Positions 13,502-27,975 are shown, counted from the stretch's first letter. The stretch: 64,000 bases of DNA from Climacteris rufus (GCA_013398175.1 VZRZ01006168.1:671666-735665); one strand, 5' to 3'. Notes: generated by a model not told the origin, from the letters alone. Made by a program: numbers and translations.

Positions 13502-13605
13502 TGTCACGATCCACTAATACAAGTGAGGGGTCGTGATGGTTCATTTAACGATCTCAAAATGCAAAAGGCACAAAGGGTATTTCAGCTTTAATCAAATAGT
13601 GCACC

Positions 13606-13611
13606 TTTATT
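13606..13611 (-). promoter_or_regulatory. LTR polyadenylation signal AATAAA
   Basis: Minus-strand AATAAA (plus TTTATT) inside the LTR, about 200 bp downstream of the TATA-like CCATAAAG at 13810-13817. The spacing suits an R region. Confidence 0.5.
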
Positions 13612-13680
13612 GAGTGCCAACAACAAAATTATGCGATAGAGGGGAGAGAGAAAAAGAGGAATAAAGAAACAAGTAGAGGA

Positions 13681-13712
13681 AGAGCGAGAGAGAGAGAGCG
13701 GGGGAGAGGGGA
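13681..13712 (+). repeat. GA-rich simple repeat within LTR
   Basis: An imperfect (GA)n / GGGGAGAGGGG run inside the LTR at 13502-13922. It may be a local expansion of a purine-rich part of the element. Confidence 0.7.
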
Positions 13713-13922
13713 ATAGCTACCAACGGATGAGACGAAGCCCTCATGGTCCTGCCAATAGACTCGCTGTCGTCCGTGGGGAGATCTCCGTAGGGTTAATTCA
13801 GAAAGGTCTCTTTATGGTCTTTTCGAAAGCAGGGGGCAACTGGCCAAGAGGTGAGGAAATCTGCCACTATTGTTGGTGAGGCCCATTGACTGTGTTCAGG
13901 AGGGAGTGTTCAGGACTGATCA

Positions 13923-14440
13923 TTCCTTTTCACTTCAGTGCAGTCCTCTCCACCTAGGCAGAACTTGTTCCAGCGGCACACCTTGCAGGCAACACTTGGC
14001 AAACATCCCACCTTAGCCAGGCCAGGATTTTTAGTGCAAAATTCCTCTTTTAGGGTTTCAGTCTCTGTCGATGATTGTGAGGCAGATAAGGAATTTTCAG
14101 GCCGTCTCTTACAGGTAGTCATTATACATGTTGTAAATACATATTGTACATACATATATTTATATTTCCTGTTAACAAACCTTTATTCTAATTAGCCAGA
14201 GAGGGGTACAGGATGAGGCTTTTAGTTTTGTTGAATGTTTGTGTTAGTGTTTAGTGTTTTCTGTCAGGGTTGGCCTGTGTGGCCAGTCATCTGTACACGT
14301 GTAGGTGTACTATGTATAGTGTGGCTGCATGTCAGTCACTGAGAAAACACGCTCAGCACCACTTCTGGTTGGATCTGGGGGAACAGAAACGCGGAAGCCT
14401 TGGCTCTTTCCGGCTGTAGGATTCATCAGTGATAAAAACA
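13923..14440 (-). mobile_element. Probable ERV internal remnant upstream of 3' LTR
   Basis: Lies on the 5' side (in minus sense) of the LTR and begins with a polypurine-like tract. The sequence is GC-richer than the flanking desert and has a short minus reading frame (13910-14155, 81 codons) with several cysteines but no motif I can assign. A further minus frame near 14320-14440 runs open to about position 14320 and then stops. Interpreted from position as the 3' end of an ERV body, not from homology. The right limit, near GGATTCATCAG, is a guess. Confidence 0.4.
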
Positions 14441-17400
14441 AAAAGTTGGGAAATACAAAGATGGCATGACATCTAATCTCAAATATTTTATAACACCAGA
14501 GAATAAATCAGAGAATATCCACATGTAAAAAATTAAGTTCTAATAGTGGGATATCAGAAAAAAAATTACAGACATGAAAAAGGTAAGACACAACTAGTGA
14601 AATTTGCTATCTGCTGAAAGGCTTAAATAGGACAGAAGTTACAATCTACTGCATTCAGACACAGGTACAATGTAATTAGAAGGAACTTCATAAAAGTACA
14701 AAAGTAAGGTTGGTTTTGCCCATGTAATTTATTAATATAAGAAAGAGGCAGTTCAGCCTAACTAAAACCATGCCTAAAAGCAATAAATGAAAATGCTTTG
14801 TTACAATGTGCATAATTCAGCAATGGTACTCATTATCAAAAGTTAATAGTCAACACAAGGCAGATGGCTGAAAACGCATATTAACTCAGCAAAATACTAA
14901 AAAGATTCAATTTGATATGAAGACTGAGAATAATCACATCCGTGAATATTAAGTAGGATAAAATAATTGGAATTCAAGCCTTTATACCTCAGGGCATTAA
15001 CCAAAGACTAATTAAATATGATACAAATAGAATGTCCTTCTAAGCACATTTTTCTGTAATTTTCTATAGCATTTCTTGCAACTGGTATTCTCTGCTGATG
15101 CAGACAGGGCACTATAATCGAGTGATCCAGAGAGCATATTCAATATGATTGCTTAGGATCTTTTTTGACTTATCTAATATTTTTTATTATTTATTTCAAT
15201 TACTTTAGCACTGGACAGCTGTCACAGCTCTCTCACCTATATACAAAAAGTGGGTCACCCAGTTTTTGAAAAGTGTAAAGTGGTTCTAATTTTTATTGCC
15301 AGTTTTGGTAATACTGATATTTCAAGCACTAGGACACTTTTCAGTTAACTAATTTTTTCCACAAATATATGTTTTGCCATCATAGACAACATCACCAAAG
15401 CAGGCAGTTATAGCTAATTATGCTACTTCTTTGCATAATTGTATTTCTCATCTGCAGACTAAACTCAGTAAATAACAAATAGGAGTTCTTTAAAATGCAA
15501 GACGGATCATATATCAAAGGCAGATACTTTGTAATGTTGTTTGCCTCTTAAAGATAATATTAATTGTATCATAAAAGGCTGTATCTTCTCTCCACTGAGA
15601 GGATTTGTTTTTTTTCTTAGCTGGAAGTCTTTGTTCTGAATGTTTTATCATGATGAAGTGTACAGAATATGGCATTTCAGCTTTTGGTATTATACAGTAG
15701 AAAACCAGTTGTCTTCAAGCTGCTAAAATCCTGGAATCATATTATTATTCAAAGCATTTAAAATGGCACCGGCATGTTTTTTTAATGAGCTGTTTTCTTG
15801 TTTAATTTGTTGTACATTTGTTACAAGGATGTGAATGTACAAAAGTACTGTTTCTTTTTTGATTTAGTAAGCCTTCAGAAGTCACATGTCTACGTGAAGT
15901 TTTCTTCATTTAATATTTCAGACAGTAAAAAGCTCTTAGCATGCTAAAATGTTATAGTGTTGATTTAAAAAACTTTTTTATTATTTAAGTTATTATAAAG
16001 AATGAGGAAGCTCTAGGAAATTAAAAAGGGAAGGATTAACATTTCAGATAAAGGCTGTGAATTCTATTTTGCTATTTTTTTGATAGACATCAACCATTAA
16101 GACCTCCATGGTCTAAGTTTCAGTTATAAATACACTTTCTGACAAATGGTTTCTAACTACAGTCCTGCCTTTTCTTCCAAATCTCAGTTATGGTTGACAA
16201 CACTAAAAAGGTATAGAGGACCTGAATTTCTTACTCAGCCTTGGAGAATGGAAGGTGACCTCACTAAGGTCAAGAAATGAAACAAAAATCCCAAGGTTTG
16301 CCTTGCTGTCTTTTTTCTTCAGTGTACCAGTTCCACATGTGCAGATTTAGTGTCTGTGTAAATTGCTGTAATTATATCTCTGGAGACTGAAGTCCTTTCA
16401 CATAGTCACGAAGAAAACAAAGTGAAAGCAGCAAATACTTTTTCCCTTTGGCACACTTCAACCTTGACCTTACAATACACAACTCCAGAGGTGATAAAAT
16501 GCCATTCCTTGTTTTCTTCTGAGGTGTTGCTGCTTGACTGCAATTTATAAGAAGGATGTAAATCAGGTCACCTTAGTAGAAGACACATCCCTACAAGATT
16601 ACAAAAGAGACAGAAAGAGTAAGTGGTTTTGGAAAAGGAAATGCTATGTCCAGACAGGAATTGCCAACAGTTCAGTACACAAAACAGTCCTAACAAATTC
16701 TTTTTACACAAATACATGATATAAACAGTGTATGTTCTAATGTTCTATGAAGCACTTATATGGCTCACCACATATTTTACTTGTCTGCAATTGAAATCTT
16801 CAGAAAGACTTCACACAAAAACTCTCTGACACCAAATCTCAAACAAAAACGACCAACACATTTCACTTACAGAATGCTGTGTTACCTCTAGAGCGGGGTA
16901 GCAATGCTAAAGGTCCAAACAGGTCCTCCCATAGCATCTATAAGATATGATGCAGAGCAAGGAAATATCCCCTTGAAACGGCACATGTATGTTTCATTAC
17001 CTTTACAAAAAGAATGCTTCCATTCCTAATCACAGTGTTGTAAGAATTCAATGTATTAAGAAATATCCCCTTTCAGAACTACAAACAGAAATACTTTCAA
17101 CTCAAACCAAACAAAGCAAAAATTCTATTGTAAAATCAGAATGTTATAGTCAAAAAGAGTAATTTCTCTGATTTTTTTTTCACTGATTATGAGTATTCAT
17201 ACACTCATTATATTTATATTTTCATTCATGGAGAGATTCGTTCTATCCAGCAGCACCTCTCAAATATGTGAACTCTCTTATATTGAGCAGCTGACTGATA
17301 ATTTCTACTTTGAATTTGTCATTTGTCAAAATAGTATTGTATACACTGAAAAAAATTACACATCTTTATTTTTCACTTGCAGTTTTTTGAAATCTTCTGT

Positions 17401-20400
17401 GATTTACCAAAGTTTTCAGAATGTAGGAATTTATAAAGAAGAATTAAGGGTATTTAGATGTTTAAGGATATACAACTGTTTATCCTTGAATGTTTTAGCA
17501 TAGAGTTATATTGAATTCCATTAACATTTTGTTTATATGGTTGCAACTATAACAAAAGATCGCTGAGCAATGGATTTTAGAGGTATGTAATGCTTCCATC
17601 ACTGGATTTCCTGAGGATGTTGGTTGGATTTGATGTCTCTGCAGGGACAGAAAAAGACCAACCATAACTCTTGGACTCTGAGACTAAACCATTTTCATGT
17701 TACTTTTTTCCATTGACAGTTTTCTGTAGAAGCCAAGGCCTTAGTACATGTCAAAATACAGGCCAGCAGAAATATTCCACTTTGTTCCTAAAACACAGTG
17801 GACATTTTAAGGTATAATGCACTTTGAGTGATAGACCACGTTCAGAGTTAAGTTCACACTTCAGTTTTTGCTTCAATAAAACTGGTGATGCAATAAAAAC
17901 TGGATTAGCAGTTGGAGCTAATCTATCACGGCTCTAATCTGCAGAAAGAAAAATAAATCTACAGTTTGAGGGCAAAGAATCAGTATTGCATTACCTTACA
18001 AAGTCCATGAGGATATTGAATTGGACAGGATGTCTCAGCTCAGCAAATACTGTTCCCTATCATGTTACAAAAACCTGTGCAGAAATATAGCAAATTGCAT
18101 CTTAAAATCAATTGTTTCTAAGCCTTTCTACTTCTTTTTACAGTGGTAATTAAACATATTAATACTTCTACCATATATTTATTCTTGATTAGTATGTGCC
18201 ATTTGTCTTCATACAAGCGTGGTTCTTTTATTTCTCTCTCCTCACATTGTCCAGATATATGGACCTTAAAACTCTTATGGGAAAAGAATGATCATGTTTT
18301 ATTTCAGCCTTCACTGATGATTTAGCAAAACAAGCCCTTCCAGCATGTTCTAACATGAGAGATGCTTTCAGCTGCATCAGTCAAACTATCTGTTCCTTCT
18401 ATTGCTTAATTAATCTTTCTTCAACTGGGCTGATCAGATTTATGTGCAGCAATTTGGTAAGGTGTCTCTATCTCCTTTTGTTAGTTCTTCCTTAGATGCA
18501 ATAGAAATACTCAGAAAATATTCCTTGGAATACTTGAAATACCCCAAAGACTACATTTGGGGGTTCTGATAGCTGAATCAAACTGCTGCATTCCTTTTCA
18601 TATTCTGATTGTTTAATATCAATACTAGATACAAAAGATGACATGCATCAATTCCTATTTGTTACCATAAACAAGGCATACTAGTATTCCAGTTCCCACT
18701 TCAGCTGATTCTTTTTCCACCTTTTTGTTCTATTTGTCCTCTCCACATTTGCTGGTCATTCCCTCAAGTAGTGCCATTTCTATCACTTTGCTGAGTTCCA
18801 CATGGGTGAGATTTACCATATTTCCATTATCTGATCAGTTCACTCATGCCATAAAACTGTCCAATTGGTTAATAAAGATAGCTCACATTTTTCATTTGAC
18901 TCTAATTAGTCCTTTGTTTTTCAGTGTTTGTTGAAGTTTCTGTAATGTTTCCATCTGATGTCCTTTTTTACTGTTCAGAAAAGAATGCTAATAACAATGC
19001 ACAGGATAGAACCCCGAGATGGTGCAAAATCTGTCAAAAAGGGAGCTCTTTAGGTTTTGGTGGTTTTTTCTTTTCTTTTTATATTTTAGCAACAATTTTG
19101 TAGCTTATCTTTGCACGTACGGAGTTACTAGACTGAATCTCAGTGTGTGTAAAAAAAAAGAAGGCAATGGTAGGAAGGTAAGAGCTTTTAGGCTGAGAGT
19201 GGCAGAAAGAGATAAGCTTCATGAGAACATGGCTAGATGATAAAATGCAGGACAGTCTGTGGGTATGTCAGCAGCAAAGAGGATGTGATAAATATATACA
19301 GCAGAAGAAAGAAATAAAAATTGAAGGGAGTAGGTAAAAGGCTGGGGAAATAGAAAACTCAGAATTGGAAAAAGAATACAGAACTTCATTTTTTAATGAA
19401 TAAAGACATGGAACAAGGAAGGGGAAAAAAAAGGAAAATGGTTTGATATGAGACAGACAACACAAAATTACAACAAAAAATACAAGGAAAAGAAGAATAA
19501 AATAGAGATGTACATAGGAAATAATAAAGACTCCAGCGTTAAGAAGTTTGCTTAGTTAAATGTAGTGCTTAACAAGATAAATGAACACATGTTGGATAAC
19601 ATACAAATGAGAACTCTTGAGCAACGCACAAAAGTCAGCATCTTTTCAATGGGTGTTAAATAAGATTAGCAGGGTGTCCAAACAGTTCTGATAAGTAAGG
19701 CGAATTATTGACCGTTCAGAAAGACTTTTCCCAGGTGATTTGTCGCTGCAAGTGCAGCCAAGGACATGTTCAACACTCCTAAACTATAATGAATTCAGCA
19801 GCTCCAGAAGACACTTGGCAACTCACCGGATGAGGCTTTATAGCCTGCAGTACTAGCCATTTTTTAGAGACATTTTTTAATCAGCAAAGGAAACTATAGA
19901 TCCCTAAAAAGAACCACAGTATCAACCTTGCTTGTTTTGAAGAGACCACAATTTCTGGCAGCTAGAACTGTAACATATGTATTCCACCATGAAATGGTGG
20001 GAGAGGAAACCTTGTATTGCCCTTCCATACTGCACTGTTTCACATTCTATGGGTAACTGGCCCTTCTACAGAACGGCAAGGAGACTAAAGTAAATTTCAT
20101 CAAGCACATGCTGCCATTGCTGTTTGTTATTTGGGTTAAGGCTTCACTTTGGCACTGACATGTGCTGTAATTCAGAGAGAAGTTAAAATGACCTGCAAAG
20201 ACTGGCATTGACTTTTTCCAGGACTTGAAGGTGGATAGCATTTTAGAAGCATATGTCCTGAAAGTGCAAATTCATTAGACATAATGAATTGTCATGTGAC
20301 AATAACTGCTAGCCAGGAATATATATGCATATGGCCTGAAAAATAACATTTAAAGAAACAACCAAAAAAAAGAGACCAAAAACTGACCAAAAAAAAAAGA

Positions 20401-21500
20401 GAAAAGCCTACATTTGTATAACTTGGCTGAGATATCAGCATTACTAGAAACTTATTTATTTTTGAGGAAGGTAAAGTCATAATACTGTATTAAAGGAATC
20501 TGAGAATATGGGCCCTGCTTTAAGCCCACAAGAGAAAAAATAAATAATTCATGTTTAATATAGTCCATGATTCAGCTAAATTTCACTCTTGTTTTGAGAT
20601 AGGACAATTCATTACATAGCAAGTCAGAGGAAATCTTTTGATAATTACAGTTCATAGAAAATACTTTCTGTGAAAATATTCTATTTTAAACTTGCTGAAG
20701 TTTATACATTGAGAAATATTCATCTCTGTGGGGTGAAGGTCACATTCAAAGTTGACTGCAATCAAAAGGAATTTGTGTGCATGCATATATGTCTGTAGCA
20801 GAGTTTCAACTGACATCAGAAACTGTGGTTTGGACTCCAAATTGACATTGGGTTTTTTTTAATTACTCTAAGTTATTAAAATAATTTTTCCATTGCCTGT
20901 ATTCACCCACCTCAAACACAGATGGTAAATTAATTCAAGATGTTACTCTTAAGTCAGGCTGGATTTGGGAGCAAGGGTATTTCAGTACCTGCTGTAGGAA
21001 GGATCATCCGGTTCTGGCTACCACCATAGGTATTGAAGCAACTGATGGATGATGAGGCAGCATTTTACTTTTTGGAAATTAACAACCACTGTTTTTCCAT
21101 TGGTACACTCATCCTCTGGTGTGGGGCAGAAAAAGTACAGACTGGAACAAGTGAATAAAGGCGAGCATAATGAAAGCCATGACTTTCAGTCATGGGCTGT
21201 GCTTAATTTCAATTAGTCTTTAGGGAAGAGTTAATTTATCATGTTATGTAAAGGAACAAAGTCAGGCTTGTAATCTATTCTGAAAAAGTGGAGTCCCTTT
21301 CTCATGTATACTTATGAAATGAGAGTGAATGTCTACAGTTCTATTCAACTGAAAAGTATAGATTTTTTTTTGCTTTCCACAGGTATAGCAATTTTACTAG
21401 CTATGAATAACTAAGAAGAGTCAGGCAAGTATTGGCTGAGTTTTAAGAAAGGCTAACAGACTCCTTGTCATAAGTGTTGACAAACATAAAAATTCAGGAG
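14441..21500. other. Non-genic AT-rich DNA (7 kb)
   Basis: Long AT-rich stretch with no recognisable repeat, exon or RNA gene. A purine-rich patch occurs near 19270-19510. A weak hint of antisense CR1-like wording near 18990-19020 (ACAGGATAGAACCCC) was too short to call. Confidence 0.6.
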
Positions 21501-21556
21501 TTTTTTTGTTTGGTTTTGGGTTTTTTTGTTCAGGTGTTTTTTTTATTTATTTCAAA
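21501..21556 (+). repeat. T/G-rich low-complexity tract
   Basis: Runs of seven or eight T separated by GG or GGG (TTTTTTTGTTTGGTTTTGGG and similar). The same style of tract recurs at 42725-42828 and 49428-49488. Confidence 0.8.
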
Positions 21557-24500
21557 GATTTTGATAGGAAGTGTTCTTACCTGTGGGGGACAAGAACAGG
21601 ACAAAATAATTCCATTATGATATAACAATAGTGCAAAAAATTTGATGATGCCTATATTTGTAAAAGTGATATTGTGGCACCTTAGTCTTGATGGTGAACA
21701 CTTATTACTGAGTTATCTCACTGACAACATTTGTATAATGCATCTGCAGTGTAAAGTGGGGATTCTTGATCTGGCACCAACTCAGTGACCAAAACGAAGT
21801 TATTTTTTCCTGAAAAACATGGTTCACTTTACTGAAGGAACCAAAAAGAAACCCTGCCTTAAAGTTGTTCAGTCAGTTAATTGAAAGATTTCTTTTCATA
21901 TCTCTCCTTATCTAAAGCCAGACATAGAGATGCAAACACTCATCAGTCATAGGCAGACACAAAACAGTAAAAAAATAATAGTTTCTGTTTTCTTGGGAAC
22001 AAACATTGAATTCTACAGTCACAAAAATATAAGAAAAATCCAGGAAAATATAACATAAACCCATAGAAACTTGGACACTTAAAGTGTATATTTCTTTAAC
22101 CTACTAGGTTTGGGTGACATAATAGGAACTCTCTACTTTAATCAAGTTTGATATCTGTAATCATTGTTCATATATTTCTCTTATAGTTTAATAAATTATA
22201 CAATGGATTATACAATTAAAAACTGCAATACAGTGCTGAAAGTTTTGTTACTTTTATAATGGACTTCAGAAGTTACACACTTTTAGAAACTGGTCTAATT
22301 TTATTTTTTCTAACGTAAACTTTTGCATTAACAGAACAATTTATATAAGTATCAAGACATAAATATTTGATGGTTAATTATAAAGTAAGAGTGATGACAC
22401 CCCTCTAAAATGTTAACATTTCTGGTAATAAACTCACTCTTTCTATTAAATAAAACTTTTTTTCTGCATCTAAGAGGTCAAGAAAAGTACTGTTAAAATA
22501 TGACTATGCTTGGTTTCTTTATTATTGTCTTTAATAATTAATTAATTCATTAGTTAATTCATTAACTTGTCCAGTGTCCATTTTTATACAGTATGAGTAT
22601 AAAATATGATCTCTGACAGTATCCTGCTTCATAAAATACTGCTGATTTCTATGTAGAAATCCTGTTGTGTATGTTTCTGTGAAGTTTGTCCTTGGTTCTG
22701 GATCAACAAATCGCGCTGTTAGAAGCAGAGGAGCCATTCTCATTATCGTGTTTAATTCAGTTTATTAATAAAGGTATTTCCCTGTGTTCTTGTGGAACCT
22801 TTGCACTGATTTCTTAATTGACAGTAGTAGAGTCATACCACATTTTATTGGATTATGTTATACCAGAAAGTGTTCTTGTGATGAAAGGTATTGTGACTAC
22901 CTCATTTCAGCTTCTTTCCTACTCCCTGACGCTTGCCAGGAAAGCCCATGCCAGGAAAGCCCATGCCAACGTTCTCAAAAATAGTCTCTTCCTTACATCT
23001 TGTAAACTTGTGCCACCTATGTAGAATCCTGAAGTGCTAGCAGAAGACTTCTACTAAAGCATTTGCACTTTACACATGCAGGTTAACAGCCTAAACCTAA
23101 ATGGCCATTCCTCCTGAAGAATTACAGCTACAATAAAATTTGAGCATTGGTTTTTAAGCCAGCATTCACAGTCTCTGTCATAAAGATCCACTTCTACATA
23201 CACATGGTTTATTACCTACCTTAATTTAATGTTAACTGAACTAAATTTGGTTTGGCACACACTAAAGTCACAACCCTTGAAAACAAGGCTTCTGTCATCA
23301 TTACCCACAGGATATCTGCAGAAAAGGCTTTGCAGCTTCAGTTTTTTTCTTAAATGTTTTGGAAGGAATTATAAGGTTTTTAGTGAATTCCAGGTTTTTA
23401 GCTAACATAATTCTGCAGGATAATCAATGATCTTAATTAAATTTCATTATTTAGATTTTTTTACTACCAGTAGCTCATTTTTATTCATACATCCACCACA
23501 GTAATCTTAGCCCAAAACTTAGTAGTAGCCTTGTATTTTCAAATACCTCCCACCTTCTGCTTTCACCACTGTAGAAACCAAAATTTAGTATCTTCTGGTT
23601 TCCTCTTAGTTAAATTTAGTGAATTTTTCAAGAAATTGGGTTCAGAGGTATACAGAGAGGCTTACTGGGACTCTTTTATGTGAATTTGAATTTGTAATTT
23701 TATTTGTAAGTTTTTGTTTTCCCTTTAGATTTATTTTTTAATGAGAAGTTTTTCTTAATATTTCAACACACCAACTCTGATCTGAGCAAGGACACCTTGT
23801 TGGAATCCTGGAGTTGCATCTGTTACTGGTAGGGCCAACATGTGGCATTTTATGATGTACTTCATAGCTTCTGATGACAGCACATTTCATTTTTATGTGA
23901 CCTGGAGAGAAATTAACAGTGTTGTACCACAGCAGAGTGGTAAATAGGAAATACTCAAATGTATGCATTATTTCAGCAGAGGTCAAAGTTTTACTTATCC
24001 TAACTCAGATCTGGTACAAATAATCAGCTTTATTTCCAGGAGTAAGCTCAAACAAAAGTCAGAGGATACATTATGTGGACACCTAGAAGGTCAGTAACAC
24101 AAAGACATAATAATTCTAACACAATATTGGGAGAATTTTCAATAAAGTTTTCTTTAAAAACCCTCATAGTTGAGTTTCTTCTTAGTTCTGTCTGTGCATG
24201 AGGCATCTCCTGCTGATTAACAAATTCACCCAGTACAAACAGGACCTGTTGGGTGGACACTGTCTTAGCATGTTTAGAATATTCAGAAGAGGATCCAGCT
24301 TCCTGGAGCTTCACACAGCACCCACATAGAGCTGATAACAATTGCATGGTACAACAAGAATTACCATTTCATTCCATTATTTTTGCTGCTCTGAGCATTG
24401 GGAATTGACAGACTTTTCCGTACTCACCTTTTACAATATGGTCCTTTCAGATCCCAAAAAATTCTGTTCTCTCTCATGCTTTTCAATCATATTCATTAAA

Positions 24501-26190
24501 CCTGAGTAATAAAATACTTCAGGTTGGCTCATGTTCGTATTTTCTCATAAAAAAAAAATAGTTGGACTAAGCATCAGGATAAACATGCTCTGGTGCAGGT
24601 TGCCCATAGGCAACAAGGAATACCTATCCTCCCACGGAGTACTGTCTCCTCCTCCTTTGACTTCTACATTCCTTCTGTTTTTATCACTATTTTTGTTCCC
24701 TCTTCCCCACCCATGTAGTGTTTTCTGCCTTTGCTTAACCATATTTTCCCAGAGTTACCACTATCATTGCTGATAAGCTCAACTGTGCCCTTCATTTGGT
24801 TTGTTGAAGCCAGATGGAACTGGCTGTGTCCAGCAAACGTGCAGCTCCAGACTCTTCTCCAAAATGACAAAGGCCACCAAAATGCATATATCTGGAAGAA
24901 ATATACTGTAAAGAGGATATGTTAATAGAACAAATACTCATTATATTGCTATTATTCTTTTAAACCTTCTTATACCTGAAATTCTTTGTAGAATTTCTTA
25001 ATAGGAAGGAACTAGAATGAAAATTTACGTTCAATATCTTCTCTCCATACCTCCAAAAACAATGGAAATGGGTGGTTTCCTTCCCAGCTTTCTATTTATT
25101 CTGGTATAAAACCATTCTGGAAGACACTGAAGAAACAGAAGCTTCATGCCAGTGCTGTGCACAAGAAAGGGAGAAGCACAGTCTGAAACATCTAACTTTG
25201 CTACCAGCCCAGACACCAGCAGCATAACAATCAAACCATAAAATGTAAGACTGGGAGGAGGAGGGATAGGAGAAGAATAAAGTTATAATTGATGTGATAT
25301 GTGTTTTTCTCACTGTTGCTCTGAAAAGCAAGGAAATACAACAAAATCTATATCAGGTTACTGCACAGCGTAAAAGCCACTCCTCAGCAGAAGGAAGCAA
25401 CTCAACTCATAATTGTAAAGGCCATAGCCAAGCTGACTGGGCTTGGCATTTGGGAACAGTATAAATGGCTATTAAAACATGAGCCTCATTCAAATTGCTA
25501 TGACAGGGCAGAGAGATAGAATGTTATAAGGTCAGGTCATGCCAATTTTCATGGTAGACTTAAGTCCAGCAATCCAATCAATCATTCAATACATTTCAGA
25601 TTTTAACTAAACTAAGCTTGAAATAGAGGTACAGAGTTATACCAGAGATAAACACATGAATAAGTGTGGAAACAGATTTAGAAACAAAACGGAAAAAGAA
25701 AGAAGTTACTCATTTTGGCTCCAAAATATTACCAATGAAATACAGAAATAGCAGCCTTTGGCAAATCAGGTCTAAAGACATTTTCACTGCATAAATAACA
25801 AACAACAAATGCTTTCTAAAGGAATTTTTAGTTTATTTTACATTTCTCATTTGTTCTGTGTTATATTGGATAAGAACTGCTTTGGGTACACACCTTCTTA
25901 GATTAAGGGTCTAAAAAGACAGAACTTTGGAGAAGGGGAATTATCAAAAAGGAAGAACAAATAATGAAAAAAAGACAATTTTATATAACATCTAGGTCTT
26001 TTCATTTGTTTTTAAATTATACTTATGTTTTGCATTGTGATGTAATTGTAAATATCACATTTGCAGGCTTTACTAACGTCATTTGTGCTCATTTTAATGT
26101 ACAAAAATATAAAAAAATACTTTAAGGTTTTATTTCTCCATATATCTTATCTTTTTTGTATTGTTTTTAATGTTGCCAAAGGCTGTTTCC
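21557..26190. other. Non-genic AT-rich DNA
   Basis: No recognisable element. A 15-bp unit GCCAGGAAAGCCCAT is tandemly duplicated at 22935-22967, and TTAATT-rich sequence lies at 22537-22566. Confidence 0.6.
22935..22967 (+). repeat. 15-bp tandem duplication
   Basis: Two perfect copies of GCCAGGAAAGCCCAT plus a partial third (GCCA). Too short to be a functional array; a likely replication-slippage event. Confidence 0.85.
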
Positions 26191-26212
26191 ACAAACAAAC
26201 AAACAAACAAAA
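26191..26212 (+). repeat. (ACAA)n microsatellite
   Basis: About five ACAA units, perfect as assembled. Confidence 0.9.
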
Positions 26213-27975
26213 CCTTACCCCAATATTTCTACTCATAACATTTCATTATTTTAGACTCAAAAAACTAGTAGTAATAGAGAAAACAAAGGGATTTCTCAAA
26301 CTGCTAAGAATTTTGCACAGCTGCATAGCTGAATGAAAATACATGTTCAATAGGTATGACTAGTTATGGTAGGGTTTGCTTCTCTGACATATTTCCTAAA
26401 TGAAGAAAATCAGCATTTAACAGAAGATCTTCAAAGTCAACACCTCAAAGAAGAGCTTCAAAGTAGAGTTCGTCTTTCTGAAACAGCAAATTGAATCTCA
26501 ACTATTGTGAGAGAATATCATGTGTTTTTTCCAGTTCTAAAGAAAATCAGGCAAGTAAGTAAAAAAAGGTCCACTAAATTATTCACAGAGAAATTCAGAA
26601 GGTATAGAATACTTTTGAACATGATAAAATGAGAGTTTTAAAAGCTTTCAATACTACCAAATCCCAAAAAAAAGGGTTTTCAGGGGCCTCTCCCAAAGCA
26701 AAGTCATGACCTTATGTATTTGTAATGCAGTTTATTATCTTGTCTGCTTTTTCATTAAACATGTATGAATTGAGTTAGTCATAAGGAAGCCAGTACCTGT
26801 TTCAGGTCCATTTTCCTGAGTTTCTGTTATCCATATTATTATCAATATTTTTTTATCCACTTCTCTTACCAAAATCTATTATAAGCAGATAAATAAGCTA
26901 TTTTTCTTGTAATCATTTCTATCTCTATAGTATTATTCATGTCTGTTCATGTATTTAGTAGCCCAAGATGCAAAAGTTAAAATTCTCAAGTTGTTCTTTT
27001 ATAAATATTATAAATTATCTCTTCTTACATACTTGTATAGGGTATTAATATCATCTTCTATCTGAAATAAAACCTGTTATTTTTTCACAGAATGAACAGA
27101 GAATACTCTGGCAGTCCTGGAAAAGTGTAGCTTCAATGTTGTTTGTTATCATAAGCTTTAATATTATGCACAGATTAAGAACTTCAAACCAAGGAGATAT
27201 GTTTATCCTTGATACTTTCAGAGAAGAGAGTTAAAGTGAACAGAGGAATGCAATATAATCCAAAGGGAAGAAAACCTTCTTTTTAAAAAGTCTGCATACA
27301 CACAAAGAGCAATCTACTGAAGAATACCCCAATGTAATGTTTTATGGCATAGAGGAAACTGCCAAAAGTCTAACCAAAATTATGAATAAAAATGGCAATA
27401 GTCACAGTACTACAATTAAGAAGGAAATAAACAAATAAATGTCAATACAATTCAACAAAAAATACTAAGATATCAACATATACTATTTATCCTGAATATT
27501 GCACAAAAATTTAAATATTTTTATGTGTTGGAGAAAAGAATCTGAATTGTATCATTTGAGCTTGATGTTGTGGCAGTTCATCTGCAGCATTGTCAGCTAA
27601 CAAGAGTGAACAAAATATGTCAAGCAGAATGAAGAAATGTCTTATATCTGAAAATTATGTTAGAGAACATAAAACATATCTATCCTATTAATCCAGATGT
27701 TCAACCAGTTCAGTTTGTCTTCTGCTTAAAGGGATCTAATGAGATCAATGAGAACAAAGAACCAAAGACTTCTTGTGAGAAAGACTAATGAGTATTCAAA
27801 CATCAAACAGACTCAGATATTAATTAATTAACCATTTGAACTTTGATATACACAAACAGACAAACAAATAAGCAAATCTCTAGCCCTTGCTACATAGTTC
27901 TTTACCAAATTCTTTAATTACACCCATGGGGAAACTAATTATTTGACCACACCTTGAAAACAAATAGCTCACAAA
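26213..27975. other. Non-genic AT-rich DNA
   Basis: Nothing recognised before the CR1 that begins near 27976. Confidence 0.6.

Larger units (their letters stand above)
13502..13922 (-). mobile_element. ERV LTR (reverse orientation)
   Basis: A 421-bp unit that on the minus strand starts TGATCAG and ends GATCGTGACA, giving the canonical TG...CA ends. In minus sense it contains a TATA-like CCATAAAG at 13810-13817, an AATAAA at 13606-13611 about 200 bp downstream, and a U5-like tail. A purine-rich tract (minus AAGTGAAAAGGAA, plus 13923-13935) sits directly before its TG, as a polypurine tract does before a 3' LTR. No duplication of the left flank (AGGCAG) is seen after the other end, which fits a 3' LTR with part of the internal region still attached rather than a solo LTR. 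A (GA)n tract lies inside at 13681-13712. Class assignment is uncertain. Confidence 0.65.

Noticed and set aside
18640..19020. Possible antisense CR1 fragment
   Set aside because: Only a few words resemble CR1 (AGGATAGAACCCC) and the block order could not be followed.
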